NCBI GenBank assembly: GCA_037044905.1
Contig: JBAOKB010000048.1
Coordinates: 248,001-312,000, forward strand
DNA: 64,000 nt
Reading direction: 5' to 3'
Source: Hortaea werneckii
Lineage: Eukaryota; Ascomycota; Dothideomycetes; Mycosphaerellales; Teratosphaeriaceae
Of this stretch, positions 33,577-44,205 are shown in pieces. A program made the translations under genes and the position numbers. A model generated the notes under the pieces. That model did not search any database. It saw only the letters and a list, made by a program, of their open reading frames with translations, and was not told the DNA's origin. Positions within the stretch are counted from its first letter, which is position 1; every line of letters starts with the position of its first letter.

Positions 33577-36031
33577 TTACGACTCAGTGATAGCAAGCTC
33601 ATCCTCCAAATACCGCAGCTCGCTAACCCACTGCGACCCGAACGCCACTGCCTCGTCGCTCCGCAAAGTAATATTGATGCCGATATCAGCAAGACTGACA
33701 TCCCAGCGCTCGCCGTTCTTCATAGCCGCCAGAAGACCCTGCATCGGTGCCCCGAGACCGAGGACCTTGTCTGGTCGTACAGCCAGAGGCTCGCCTTCGA
33801 GGATCGTGGTCGAGCCGTCGATCCCGCTGACGCCGGACGGACAGCCGATGCACAGTGCTGGGGCGCGGGAACGGTTGGCCCAGTCGATCATCTCGCGCGC
33901 TTCTAGCTGCGTTGCAGCGGCGTGTGCGGCATTGGTGGTGTCTAGAAGGCTTTCGTACGTGTTTCCGGCGAGCAATGCGTCAATGATCAGGACAGGCGGA
34001 CCGGAGAGGTTCTTGATGTAGTTGTACGCTTTGCGCCAGGGCCCGCGCTTGATGTTCGCGCCTGAGCGCTGCATGCGCTTCAGCATAGCGGTCTGGGTCT
34101 TCATGTGCGTGTCTTGCATCTCGGAGCTTTCGAACTGCTGCTCCGCAATGATTATCTTGCAGCCTCTGCTGACCAGATGCCGTCCGGCTGCAACTGCTCT
34201 CGCTCCTAATGCGTTGTTTCCAGCGAGGATGACGATGACTGGCGTCGCTGCCCGATCGTGATGGACGCTGGAAGTGACGCCTGCTCGTACGATGTTGCTA
34301 CGTGAGCCACGTCTGCTGCCGCCGAAGGTATCGAATGCGCTCATAGCAGTCTCAGCAATCGATCGTGCAGCCGTCTCGGTCATCGCGTCATGGGTCAGGC
34401 CAAACCGCGAGACTGTCTCGGCCTCTAACATTTCAAGCGCACTAGGCAGCAGGACTGGGCAGCTCGCCAGAGTCTGTTTGATGATGAAGTGAGGCTCCTG
34501 CATCACGGCTGACGCTGGCGCAGTAGTCTTGGATGTGAAGGCAGAGACTGCTGAGTGTGGGCTCTGCGTCCTATCGGGTCGTGGGGAGGATGCTGCGACA
34601 GAAGGGACTGGTTTGCTAGTCCTGCCGGCCAAAGACGCGACGGATCTGTTAATCCCTCCGCGGTCAGACGACAATGATGTGCTGAGTGGATGAGGCTTGC
34701 CGTCCACCTGAAGGCTATTCTGGCGACTGGTGCCTTTCTTTCCAAGGCTGACGCGCGTCGTGCTATGCTTCGACGAACTTCTACCATTTGCAAGGTTGAG
34801 CTCGGTGTCTGCATCACTGCTGCTATCGGCAACATCAGGAGCAAGCTTTGGGCTGAGAACGTTTTCGGTCGGATGCAGATTCTTCCCACCATATGTCCCA
34901 GGTCTTGGTACGCGGTTGTGGCCGACTAGTCGCTCTTCATCTGCTGTGGTGTCGCCCTGGCGCAGCTCATCGAAGACGGTCTTCTTGTCGAATAGCTTGT
35001 TGCTTGCTTCAAAGTCGAAGTCACCCATGTCCTGCACATCCGTTGCCTCTTCCGTCGCCCAGCCGTTCTGCATCTCACGGTCCTGCTCGCGCTGCTTCCT
35101 GTTCTGCTTCAAGCTTCTAGCTTGCTGCACCGGGCTCTCAGATTGAGCGGCTGGCTGAAGAAGCGGCGTCTGTCGCCAACCTTTTCCGCGCTTGACGCTA
35201 CCGTCCATGTTGTTGCCATTCCGTGAGACTTCTATGTTCATGATCGGAGGAGGATCTGAGCTTGTTGGCGCACCTGCGGCCTTCTTCTTTTGCCCTCTCC
35301 GCGTCTTTTTCTTTCCACCTGCCTCCGCTTGACCATCCTCCTGCTCTTCTGCCTTGACAGCTTTCTTCTCAGCAGCACGTCTCTGTCCAGCCTGGGCGTT
35401 TTGACTCGGCGACGGGGCGTCTTGACCTTTGCTGGTCTTCTTCGTGGCGCTGACGTTACCGGCTTCAGCGACAAAAGGCGAGCCATTGGCAGGTAAGGAC
35501 TCAGCTGCCTTCGCCAGCATGGCTTTGACAGGGGTCGCCGGCGCCTCCGAGGCTGCTGGAGCAGGGGGCGGCTGTACTGGCTTGCTCTGCGCTGGGCTCT
35601 TCCATAGCTTAGAATGGCCGGATCAACGAAAGCCGGCTGCGACTGTTGAGAGGGTTGCTGGGCTTGTGCCGTCGGTGCTGGAGCTGCGGGTGGCGCGTGC
35701 GAAGGCTGAGAAATCTTCCTCATAGGAGGCTGCATCGGCGGAGGAGGCGGGGGTTGAGGTGCTATTGGTGGTTGGCCAGCTTGTCCAAGGACATTGAGGT
35801 CTGCGACTGCCGTGGACTGGATCGTCCATGTCGGAAATCTCTGGCCCGTACTCGGAAAGAAGACTACTCCAAATTAGCTGAGCGCACGGTGGCTATGTAG
35901 ACGACATGGAGCTTGCCTTACCGTCCACAAGCTCGAGATGCTGCCCTGCAACTATGTTCTTCACCCTTCCAATGGCACTCGTATTGGGGGATTTTCAGCA
36001 CAAGCTGAACCGTCGTGTTGGTGAAATCCAT
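33577..36031 (-). CDS. EDC3: Enhancer of mRNA-decapping protein 3 (Edc3), two frame breaks
   Basis: A P-body scaffold that activates the decapping enzyme Dcp2. Exon 1 starts at 36031 (MDFTNTTVQLVLK) and carries the N-terminal LSm domain. Its intron is 35864-35921 (GTAAGG...TAG, 58 nt), after which LSm continues VFFPSTGQRFPTWTIQSTAVADLNVL split over residues 40-65. A Pro/Gln-rich linker with FVDPAILSYG precedes a Lys-rich region, the FDF motif (DMGDFDFEASNKLFDKKTVFDELRQGDTT in part, about 34950-35035) and the C-terminal YjeF_N domain (VIVILAGNNALGARAVAAGR, IIDALLAGNTYE, CIGCPSGVSGIDG). Two single bases are missing: one in the C5 run at 35986-35990 (expected PPNTSAIGRVKNIVAGQHLE), one at about 35600 (SYG-KSPAQSKP). 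Confidence 0.9.
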
Positions 36032-36888
36032 ATTTGCAACCCCACGCGACTTTATCGAGATGCAAAAGATGATCGGTGTGGCATGTGGTGAAAGGACGCG
36101 AAGGTGACGTGAACTGATCAAAAAGTGAAGATGCTGTCGCGCGCCTCGACCCTTCCGCGCGCGTTGAAGTGAGCCGAGCTCGAATTTCTTATCGATAAAG
36201 CGATGACGGCAACATGCACTAGCGAGACGAGACAGCATGCGCGGACCGTATGAAAGCACGGCACATGCACGACTAAAGAGGGTAGGTAATGTGAAGATGG
36301 ATAGGAGCAGTGCATATTTCAGGCAATTCATATAATACCGAGTAAATCTAATAAAAAGCCGTGTAAACATCAATCATTGCCCAACGGGGCAGCCGTGATC
36401 GCTTGCGTCAGCCGGAGCAGCCGTCTCTCAAGCTGCACTGTGCTGCCATAATACGAAAAGCCTTCCCGTGCATGCGAAATGTGCCGAGCTAATGATAGAT
36501 GCGCGCGAGGTCCATGTGTCGTGCTGCGTGAATGTCGAAGGGGTCCAAATGGGCGGTAAGGTGGGGTACGTGCTGAAGATGGGTATTGTGAGGAGTGGTC
36601 ATGTTGAAACCGAGCGTGTAGGCAGTGATCGCTATAGCTGCAGGGGCATGGTGATGTGGATCGATGCTGTCTCGGGCGCGGTGCTGGGTGCTGATCGATG
36701 GTGGAGGTACGCGTATGGTGGCTTTTCTTGTCCGCCGAAGATCATTTCGCCTCCGATCGCCATACGCTGGTGACTTACCTTTGCTTCATCGGCGAGGCCA
36801 CAGAGGCCACGCTGGAGTTTGCTTCGTCTGTTGCCTTTTGCTTTTGTAGAGGCTGACAGTGACGCAATAATGGCTCTTCGTTCTCATC
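36032..36888. other. Intergenic region between Edc3 and importin alpha genes
   Basis: Upstream region of Edc3 and 3' end of the importin gene; both are on the minus strand. No exon is recognised. Confidence 0.5.
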
Positions 36889-38607
36889 TTACATCTCCAT
36901 GTCGCCTCCGCTGCCATTGGCGAAGTTGAAGTTCTGCTGCTGCTGCTGAGCACCAAAGCCGAACTGGCCATCAGCGCCCTGCTGAGGAGCCAGCTCGCCG
37001 ACGTCAGCCTCGCCCTCTTCATCGCTGAAGTACTTCTCGATAATGTTGTACGCCTTCATGTAGATTTCCTCGTTCGAGTTGTTCTGGCAGTCATGAATCT
37101 TCTCCATACCTCCACACTCCTCGATGAAGAGCGCGTAGCGGTTCACAGGCGGCTCAGCGCTGCCCTCGGAGGCCTCCTTGTCCATGTCACCAACCTTGAG
37201 GACATTCTCAAGGCCGTCAAGGGCAACTTGAATGATCTTGTTGTCAGGGCAGATCAGGAGATCACACAGCGGCTTGACAGCGCCTTGGCTGACAAGGTAA
37301 CGGATCTGATCCGGCTTCTGCAGACCGCCACTGGTAGCGTTGGAAATGGCCCAGCATGCTTCCTTGCGGGTCTTGAAGTCGCCGTTTGAAAGCAGGTGGA
37401 TAAGCGGGGGGATGATGTTGGCGTCAACCACGCTCTGAATCTGTGCGCTGTTGCCGGCGGTGATGTTGGAGATAGTCCAGCAAGCTTCCTTGCGGATGCC
37501 ATCCTTGGTGGAGCTCAAAAGCGAGAGCAGAGCGGGCAGAGCACCACAGTTGATGATGAGTTGGGTCTGCACGTCATCGCCGGTAACAATGTTGCCAACC
37601 GAACGAAGGGCGGGCGTTTGCACGGAGGTAGAAGCGTGCATGAGAAGCTCGACAAGCCGGCGCGGGATGTTTGCTTCGATGACGGCCTGGATCTTGTCGT
37701 TGCTACCATCTGAAAGGTATGAGATAGCCCAGCAGGCGTCGATGAGCACTTCGTCGTCCAGGCTGTAAACCAGCTTGGCTAGTACTGGAAGGGCTGGTGC
37801 GATGGTAGCCCAGTCAGGCTGCGGTGTCTTACCACGGCAGAAGTTGCTCAGTGTCCAGGTCGCGTTGCGCAGCATGCTGAGCTTCCTAGAGTCGCCGAGC
37901 AGCCGCACCAAGGGGGCAAGGGCGCCGCACTGCAGCACGAAGTCTCGGCATGCTGGGCTGTCACCAGCGATGTTGCCTAGCGCCCACACAGCCTGCTCAC
38001 GGAACATCTGGCTCAGGGCTGCTGAGCAGCTCGACGAAGATGGGGACTGCGCCCGCTTCGATGACAACTGAGTCTGTTGAGCTGAGCCGGAGGCGATGTT
38101 GGTCAGAGCCCAAGCAGCCTCGAACTGTACCAAGGTGTGAGGCGAGCGGAGGAACTCGACGAAGCGGCCGACGGCACCGGTATCGATGACTCGCTCAATC
38201 GGCGGGTTGCGCTCCTTGGACAGCAGCTTCCGGAACTTGGTGGTTGCTGCGATTTGGTCTTCGATCTTGTCAGAGAAGACGCCTTGGACCATGAGAGGAA
38301 GCTCCTCGTTCAGCTGCGAGGCATTTGTTAGCTGTGCTCCTTCATGACTCGAGCCCTCGGAACAGCGTACCTGGCCTTCGTTTGTCGCCCCTTCATCATC
38401 GCTGTCTGGCGCCGCGCCGAGTGAAGCTCCGAGCTGGCCTTCACCGCGGGCACCAATGCCACGCCTCTTCGCAAGGTTCTCTTCTCTCTTCTGCTTCCGG
38501 ATCTCGACCTGCTGCTCCTCACGACGGCGGCGCAGCTCATCCGGCTTGAAGGTGCTCTTCGCCTTGAAGTTTGTGCGGCGGTGCTCGGGGATGTAGCGCT
38601 CCGCCAT
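36889..38607 (-). CDS. Importin subunit alpha (karyopherin alpha, Srp1-like), internal frame slip
   Basis: The adaptor that binds nuclear localisation signals and importin beta. The N-terminal importin-beta-binding domain is RYIPEHRRTNFKAKSTFKPD with the RRRR/KQKR clusters, followed by ten armadillo repeats with the usual tryptophans and asparagines (AVWALGNIAGDS, ATWTLSNFCRGK, ACWAISYLSDGSNDK, ACWTISNITAG, ACWAISNATSGG) and an acidic C-terminus with the FIEECGG and Gln-rich end. An intron at 38314-38370 (GTACGC...GCAG, 57 nt) is a multiple of three without a stop, so it reads through; spliced, the chain goes GATNEGQ-LNEELPLM, 553 residues. Between 38004 and 38067 the text reads wrong residues. 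Skipping one extra base at 38003/38004 and adding one at 38067/38068 restores the repeat-2 block VVIEAGAVPIFVELLSSPEP. Confidence 0.93.
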   Translation of the reverse strand: MAERYIPEHRRTNFKAKSTFKPDELRRRREEQQVEIRKQKREENLAKRRGIGARGEGQLGASLGAAPDSDDEGATNEGQVRCSEGSSHEGAQLTNASQLNEELPLMVQGVFSDKIEDQIAATTKFRKLLSKERNPPIERVIDTGAVGRFVEFLRSPHTLVQFEAAWALTNIASGSAQQTQLSSKRAQSPSSSSCSAALSQMFREQAVWALGNIAGDSPACRDFVLQCGALAPLVRLLGDSRKLSMLRNATWTLSNFCRGKTPQPDWATIAPALPVLAKLVYSLDDEVLIDACWAISYLSDGSNDKIQAVIEANIPRRLVELLMHASTSVQTPALRSVGNIVTGDDVQTQLIINCGALPALLSLLSSTKDGIRKEACWTISNITAGNSAQIQSVVDANIIPPLIHLLSNGDFKTRKEACWAISNATSGGLQKPDQIRYLVSQGAVKPLCDLLICPDNKIIQVALDGLENVLKVGDMDKEASEGSAEPPVNRYALFIEECGGMEKIHDCQNNSNEEIYMKAYNIIEKYFSDEEGEADVGELAPQQGADGQFGFGAQQQQQNFNFANGSGGDMEM

Positions 38608-39458
38608 CTTGGCCGCTTGTCACCGGTAGTCTGTAGAAGTGTGTATGGCGTTCCCGCAAGTCCGGACAGAAAAAGGCGGCAAGCTTTGCAAAGTTCAAGT
38701 GGGTGCAGGAGGTGACAGTAAGTTCGTGCGTTTCGTGCGGAGTGACGTCCAGCTCAGGGTCGCTGAAAACAACAAAAGGCCCGAGCGTTTCTTCGCCGCT
38801 AGCGCAAAAACTGTGGGACTGCGTAAGATGAAATTCGTTCGCTCTCCGGAGACTACGACGACGGCGTTGTTGTCCTGGTGATCAAGCCGGGCAGGATGGT
38901 CGAAGAGCGTCGAGGTGTCTAAGGATGCAGGAGGTAGTGGGAGGTACGAGAAGAGCTGTTCTGAAAAAAGGCGGTAGAGCCGGAGCTCAGCTTATGGCTG
39001 TGCAGGCACGTGACTAGACCTGGCCGCCGCGACTTTTTGCCCCACCCCTCTGCCCGATTTCCCAAAGCGGATTCCCGTGTCAGCGCGTCTCTACGCGTCT
39101 GAGGCGTCTGGCGATTTACGGCGTGAATATGGAAAACGATTAGCTAGATAGGCCTGAATTCGAGATTAGGTCTCCAATGAATGTGCCGAAGGCTCACTGT
39201 GCCTTCTAGACTCCCTTTACTAGATCTTGACTGCACACTGCCATGTATCCAGTCTGGTATCTGCACCCCAAGAACCACCTTCTCACCACAACTCTTGAGA
39301 TTCACGCCAACAGCATCCTTTAAGATGGAGAAAATGACGGGTTGACGACAGAAAAAGTCGACTGCTGCTTCACATATCATCTCACCTCACCGCTCGGCAC
39401 TCATTCCACGGCAGGTACATTCTGCTTTGAACGGCAACGCTCACCTGGTCATACAGCC
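38608..39458. other. Divergent promoter region of importin alpha and POT1-like genes
   Basis: About 850 bases upstream of two divergent genes. No exon or repeat is recognised. Confidence 0.5.
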
Positions 39459-41362
39459 ATGGCACTGCCCAATGGCTTCGTCGATTTGGCGAAAGCCTAT
39501 ACAATGCCGCCAAACTCATTCATCAACATTATGGGCGTTGTCGTGGATTTGATGCCGACAAAGCCCTTATATACTGGTCAACATACGATGACCTTTAAGC
39601 TGCTAGACACAGCTTTTCGCGATTCAGTGCAAGGGAATCAGATCAATGGCCTAACGGTCCGCTTTTTCAAACACGATGCCTCCAAACTTCCTGACATCCG
39701 GAGCATTGGAGACGTCGTGCTCATACGGGATATCAAAATGACTAATTACCGGGACCAGCCAGTCGCCATCTCTACCTGGAATACAGAGCCTCAAGTCTTT
39801 CCAGCGAGCTCGATCCCGGATCCGAAATTCAGTATTGCCTATCAGGGCAACGAACGTATCGTCTCTCGAGGAGCCCCTCAAGACACGAGGAAGCTATCAC
39901 TTCAGGAGCAGGCCTATGTCATCAGCCTCAAATCCGATCTTAGCAGTAGTGTCGCGGCGTCAACGATTAGTGCGACTGAACAGAACAAAAAGCGCGAACC
40001 TGGACCTTTACCTCCAAACCTGGCACCTCCGATGAAGAAGGCAAGATCCTCAACCAGCAGCTTTGGTTCCAAGTTCCAGCTCGTGGAGGAGCTCGAACAC
40101 ATGAGGTTTGCAAATATTTGCGGAGAAGTCGTCAAGAAATTTTCCAACCCATTTGGCCAATGCGAGCTCTATCTTACGGACTACACTCAGAACAAGAATC
40201 TGTTCTACTATGCGCCGCCTGAAGAGGAAGAGCAGGACGGTTCGCGCGACGGCGATATTTATGCCTACAACCAACCGACACGAAAGGGGTGGCCTGGACC
40301 ATACGGGTGGCAAGTTCTCAAGGTGAATCTGACTGAACCACATTCCAATTTTGCGACCCAAAGAGTAAAAGAAGGGGATCTTGTTCTCCTGCAGAACGTC
40401 AAGATCAAGATGGTACCTATTCCGCAAACCCGCATCTCGAAGGTGACATGTGGCCTGATCCCCTGAATCCAGACAAAGTGCTAGTCCAGATAATACGAAA
40501 TCATCAGCGTGAGCTGCCAGAGGTCAAGGCGCTGGAAGAGCGGAAGAAGAAGTATGAGGATGCGAGGAAGAGCAAGCAGCCGAAACGAGAAGAGGAGGAA
40601 AAGCCTAGTAAAATGGAGAAGAAACGAAGCTCAAAAAGGCAAAGACAGAAGGAAGAAAAAGAAAAGGCAAAAGCGTCAACTGAAGACCAAACCGCGGACA
40701 ACAATCCAATTACCCAGCCCACGAAACCCGCAAACGGCTGCAACCCGCACATCCGCTGCTCACACGAAGAAACACCCTTGACCAGTCTCCGCGACATCCT
40801 CGACGTAGACAACATCCGACACAAAGCCAAACTAGGAGGCGAAGAGCGACGGATCCCCTTCATCAACGCCAAGCTACCGCATCCAGGCACGCGTCGTCGA
40901 CTTCGAACCCTCCGCGATCGAGGACTTCGCCGTCCCCGCCATACCCGACGTCGAGCGCGAGCTCTCCCCCATCGACATGGAGCTCACCCAGCCGCCGACG
41001 CCGGGGTACGAGTGGTTCTTCTCGCTGCTGCTGGAAGAAGACGGCGGCGGCGGAGAGGAGAGCGAGAGCGGATATGGGTGCATCTGCGGCACGAGGAAGC
41101 GCAGTACCTGCTAGGACGGGAGATGGAGGATCCGCAGGATCTGCGGAAAGCGCCGCAGCTGTTGGCGAAGCTGCGGGAGAGGCTGTGTATCCTGTGGGGA
41201 AACCTGGAGGAGAAGGGGCCGGATGAGCCGATCAGTAATCGTCCGTTCGAGTGCTGTGTGCAGGAGTATGGGCAGGAGATGGACGAGGAGGACGAGGAGA
41301 AGGCGTTGGTGCCGATGGGGTGGAAGAGGCTTTATCGGTTGTCTGGGACTACGATTCTTTGA
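39459..41362 (+). CDS. POT1-like telomere end-protection protein, three frame breaks
   Basis: A single-strand telomeric DNA-binding protein of the Pot1/Telo_bind family. The start at 39459 (MALPNGFVDLAKAY) leads straight into OB fold 1: FINIMGVVVDLMPTKP, NGLTVRFFKHDASKLPDIRS, IGDVVLIRDIKMTNYR. OB fold 2 begins at ICGEVVKKFSNPFGQCELYL with GPYGWQVLKVNL and ends before WPDPLNPDKVLVQIIRNH. A Lys/Glu-rich linker follows, then a C-terminal domain (INAK, YRIQARVVDFEPSAIEDFAV, WVHLRHEEAQYLLG, MGWKRLYRLSGTTIL) with CxxxYG-type cysteines (FECCVQEYG). Breaks: a base is missing at 40443-40450, one extra base sits at 40874, and one is missing between 41030 and 41075. The last two compensate, so about 60 residues read as an Arg-rich nonsense stretch unless corrected. 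No intron is needed. Confidence 0.85.
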
Positions 41363-42097
41363 GAAAGTTCTGTACAGGGGCGCATTAATTCATGTATCAA
41401 TACATTTGCCCCTTGGGGATATGCTCCAACATGTTTTAACAAGTCTCATGACGGCTTCTGGCGCCTTACGCCACGCAATTCTGGTTCTTTGAGCCGCTTC
41501 GTGAAGAATTATGTTTCAAGAGTCGTATTATAAGGACACCTCGTACGGCCAGCGACTCTTCGATAGAAGACTTGGTCTCGCTTGAGTCGGCACTAACCCG
41601 ATGATTCCTCGCACCTGCGCCCCAACTGGCTGCCGGGAGAAGTGGAACCGCCAAAGCCACACTGCCAGCTGCAGATGCTCCATGCGCTTCATCTCGCAGA
41701 TCTTTCCGGTAACGAGATGCCGTCCCTTCCATCCCAAGACCCCGTTGGATCAGAAGATAAGCACACAATTTCCCCAGAGCTCGAGCTTGAATCCTGCCAT
41801 TCCATAGCTTCGAGTTGCGTTTTGCAAGCGTAGCTATCCGAGCGTTCATGTGATCAGACCTTGTGGAAAAGCAGTCGAGATACTGGAACTTCGCCGGATG
41901 ACGGCCATTCCTGGCAAGGTGGGAATGTGCTTCCTTTGACGCACACCTGGGAGGGATGCAAGCCCGCTGACTAACACGCCGGCACAGGCGTAGTGCATGA
42001 TGATCTCCTGAGCGGGGCAATGATCTGAAAATAATAGCTGGGCCGTGTCATTACACATTCCAGACCGCGATCGGTGTACTTGGCCCTGAATGGGCGA
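41363..42097. other. 0.7-kb intergenic region between convergent genes
   Basis: Should contain the 3' ends of the POT1-like and Med2-like genes. Open frames of up to 184 codons exist on the minus strand but resemble nothing and have random-looking composition. Confidence 0.45.
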
Positions 42098-43312
42098 TCA
42101 GAAAGAGAAATCAAAATTCCCATCATCACCACCAGCGCCATCACCGGTCGTAAAGTCGTTGGTGTTGAAGTCACCGAAATTCATAATTTCTCCAAAGACA
42201 TCATCGACCTGCTGATCATCCTTCTTATTTTCGCCACCCTGGCCATCACCAGCTGATTGCATATCAGTATTGAAAAGAGCGCTGAAGTCCGGCTCAGCTG
42301 AGCCACCGCCGGGCTCGTTGTTGGCGTAGTCTTGCAGACCAGGCAAAAGGGCGGAAATGCTGTCGTTGTCGCCACTGCCATTATTATCCACTCCGAGACC
42401 AGCGCTGAAGGAGTCGAAGTCGAAGGGCGCAGAGCCCTCCGCGCCAAGGCCAAAATCCGGTGCACTGCCTTCGCCTGCGCCAGCAGAGGCCGCGTCGCCG
42501 AAAAGTGAGTCTAAACCATCGCCAGTACCATTGTTGCTCTGGGTCTCTGCCTCTGGTGCTTGCTCTTCGTCCTGGCTTCTTCTCGTCTGTTTGAGGGGGC
42601 TCTGAAGCTTGTTTGATGGGTTTCGCGTCTGGTGATGAGTCCTTCGATTTGCTGCTATCGTTGACAGGCTGATCAAGAGCTTCTGGCGCAGGTTTCTGGT
42701 CTTGTTGCGGTTGTTCAGATACTTCCTTCTGCTCAGAATCTTCCAGAGTGTCGGCTGATGGCTTCTCGTCCACAGGCTGGGTTTCAGTTTGCTCCGCTTC
42801 GCCCATCTCGACGTCCCCATCATCGCCTGCGTTTGGCTGCACAGTCGTTGATGCTTGGTGACTGGGCGTTTCATTTGCAGCTGCATTCTGTGGATCCACG
42901 GTGGCGGCTGCAATATCGCTACTGCTCACACCTTTGCTTTCCTGCTCTCGGCACACTGCAAGGTCTCGCCGCATCACCGTCTTGGCAAGTTGCTGAGAAA
43001 CTTTTAGCGGAGAAAAGATTTGACGTGCAGAATCACTATGAAGACTTACCAGCTCATCTTCCAACTCATCTAAAGGCTTCATGAAAATTGCGGATCGAGT
43101 CTGGCAGCATGCGCTTGAGTTTGGTGGCTTGGGCTACAGGGGCTGCTTTATTTGGATCGCGTGCCGACTTGTAGAGCCGCGCAGTTTGGGTAATCTGTGG
43201 AAAGTCAGCTCAAGTGATAGAAGGATGGTGAGTGTGGGCGACCACTTACAACGCTGTTCAGTTCATTCTGTAATGCGTCCAGCAGCTTTGTCTGTTCCTG
43301 CAGAGTTGCCAT
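42098..43312 (-). CDS. Acidic nuclear protein, possibly Mediator tail subunit Med2, two frame breaks
   Basis: Three exons: 43250-43312, 43050-43194 and 42098-42992, with introns of 55 and 57 nt (GTAAGT...CAG). The N-terminal 90 residues are conserved-looking and helical: MATLQEQTKLLDALQNEL, ITQTARLYKSARDPNKAA, KRMLPDSIRNFHEA-DELEDEL and QLAKTVMRRDLAVCRE. This pattern of helices ending in DELEDEL recalls fungal Med2, a Mediator tail subunit. The remainder is Gln/Glu/Ser-rich with an Asp/Gly/Phe C-terminus (FGEIMNFGDF, NFDFSF) like an activation domain. One extra base is likely in the TTTA at 43071-43074 and another at about 42574 (AAGAAGCC), since the frame changes there. Identity as Med2 is an inference from the N-terminus only. 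Confidence 0.6.
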
Positions 43313-44205
43313 CCTCGTCAAGTTCGAGTCTTGTCTCAAGTCTGGGCTTCCGGGAGCACGGTGTATCAGGCAAACGCGATGGCTAGGCTCTCAAGCCGGG
43401 ACGAGACCAGTGTACCAGGCTCTCGTGCAATGCATCGCCTCATGCTATTGTTCAAGTGAAGTGCGGTCAGGACCTCGCGGGTCGAAGCTTAATCCAGATG
43501 GCATGCCTTAGGCTTTCGGAGAGGGGACGGCAGCGGTTGGCAGGCTCGAGGTCAGGGTCCTAGCTGCCGTGTTCGGCGGTTACGGCAGACCGGGCCGTGA
43601 CCTTAAAACGGCTAAGCGCTGCCGGAACCACCATTCTTCTCCTCCCGCTTGCAGCAGAAGAAGCAGTTGGAAGGCTCGCTCGCTCACTCGTCCCTTCCCA
43701 TCCTCATCACCACCACCTTCCCGGCGACGACGCGACGAAGCAGAGGCAGCGCCCTCCTCCGTCCTTTCCTCTTTTCTTCCGGCATCTCTTTTTGTCTCCT
43801 TCCATTGCGTCCGCTGCGCTTTCCGGCTTGGGACGCGCCTTGTATCATCATCTTCCCGTAAGGTCCCTACCAACACCGTCCCGTTTCTTACGGTTTGCAC
43901 GCTTGCGCGTGGACCGGATTTCCTTACCGGGTCTGAGCATCGCATCGTCGGCGGTTTTCTTACAGTAGACGCAGACTGCTGCTTTTGATCGCTTCGGTTC
44001 CTCGCACGATACCCATCCAGCCGCGACTCCGGCAGAAAGCTAAGCTACCTATCTTCGAGCCTTGTCTCCTTGTGCGTTCAGCTTCCTAATCGCGCTCTCT
44101 TCCGCATTTCCTAATCTTTCAACAGTAGCTTGCGCTTGGCATTTTCTCCCTTTTTCGACTCCTTTCTAAGTCATCTCTCTCCTATCCTCTCCGCCTACTT
44201 CTACA
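43313..44205. other. Divergent promoter and long pyrimidine-rich leader of the Pub1-like gene
   Basis: From about 43630 onward the plus strand is rich in CT/TC tracts and rich in stop codons, as expected for a long 5' leader of an abundant mRNA. The left part serves the Med2-like gene. No coding exon is recognised. Confidence 0.5.

Noticed and set aside
40880..41075. Arg-rich stretch in the POT1-like protein as a real nucleic-acid-binding tail
   Set aside because: The alternate frame over the same bases gives a conserved POT1 block, so the Arg-rich text is a frame artefact.
41466..42020. 184-codon minus-strand open frame
   Set aside because: Composition looks random, no motif is seen, and it lies where two 3' untranslated regions should be.
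43569..43988. Open frames in the leader of the Pub1-like gene
   Set aside because: C+T-rich leader sequence gives long open frames in several phases at once; none is conserved.
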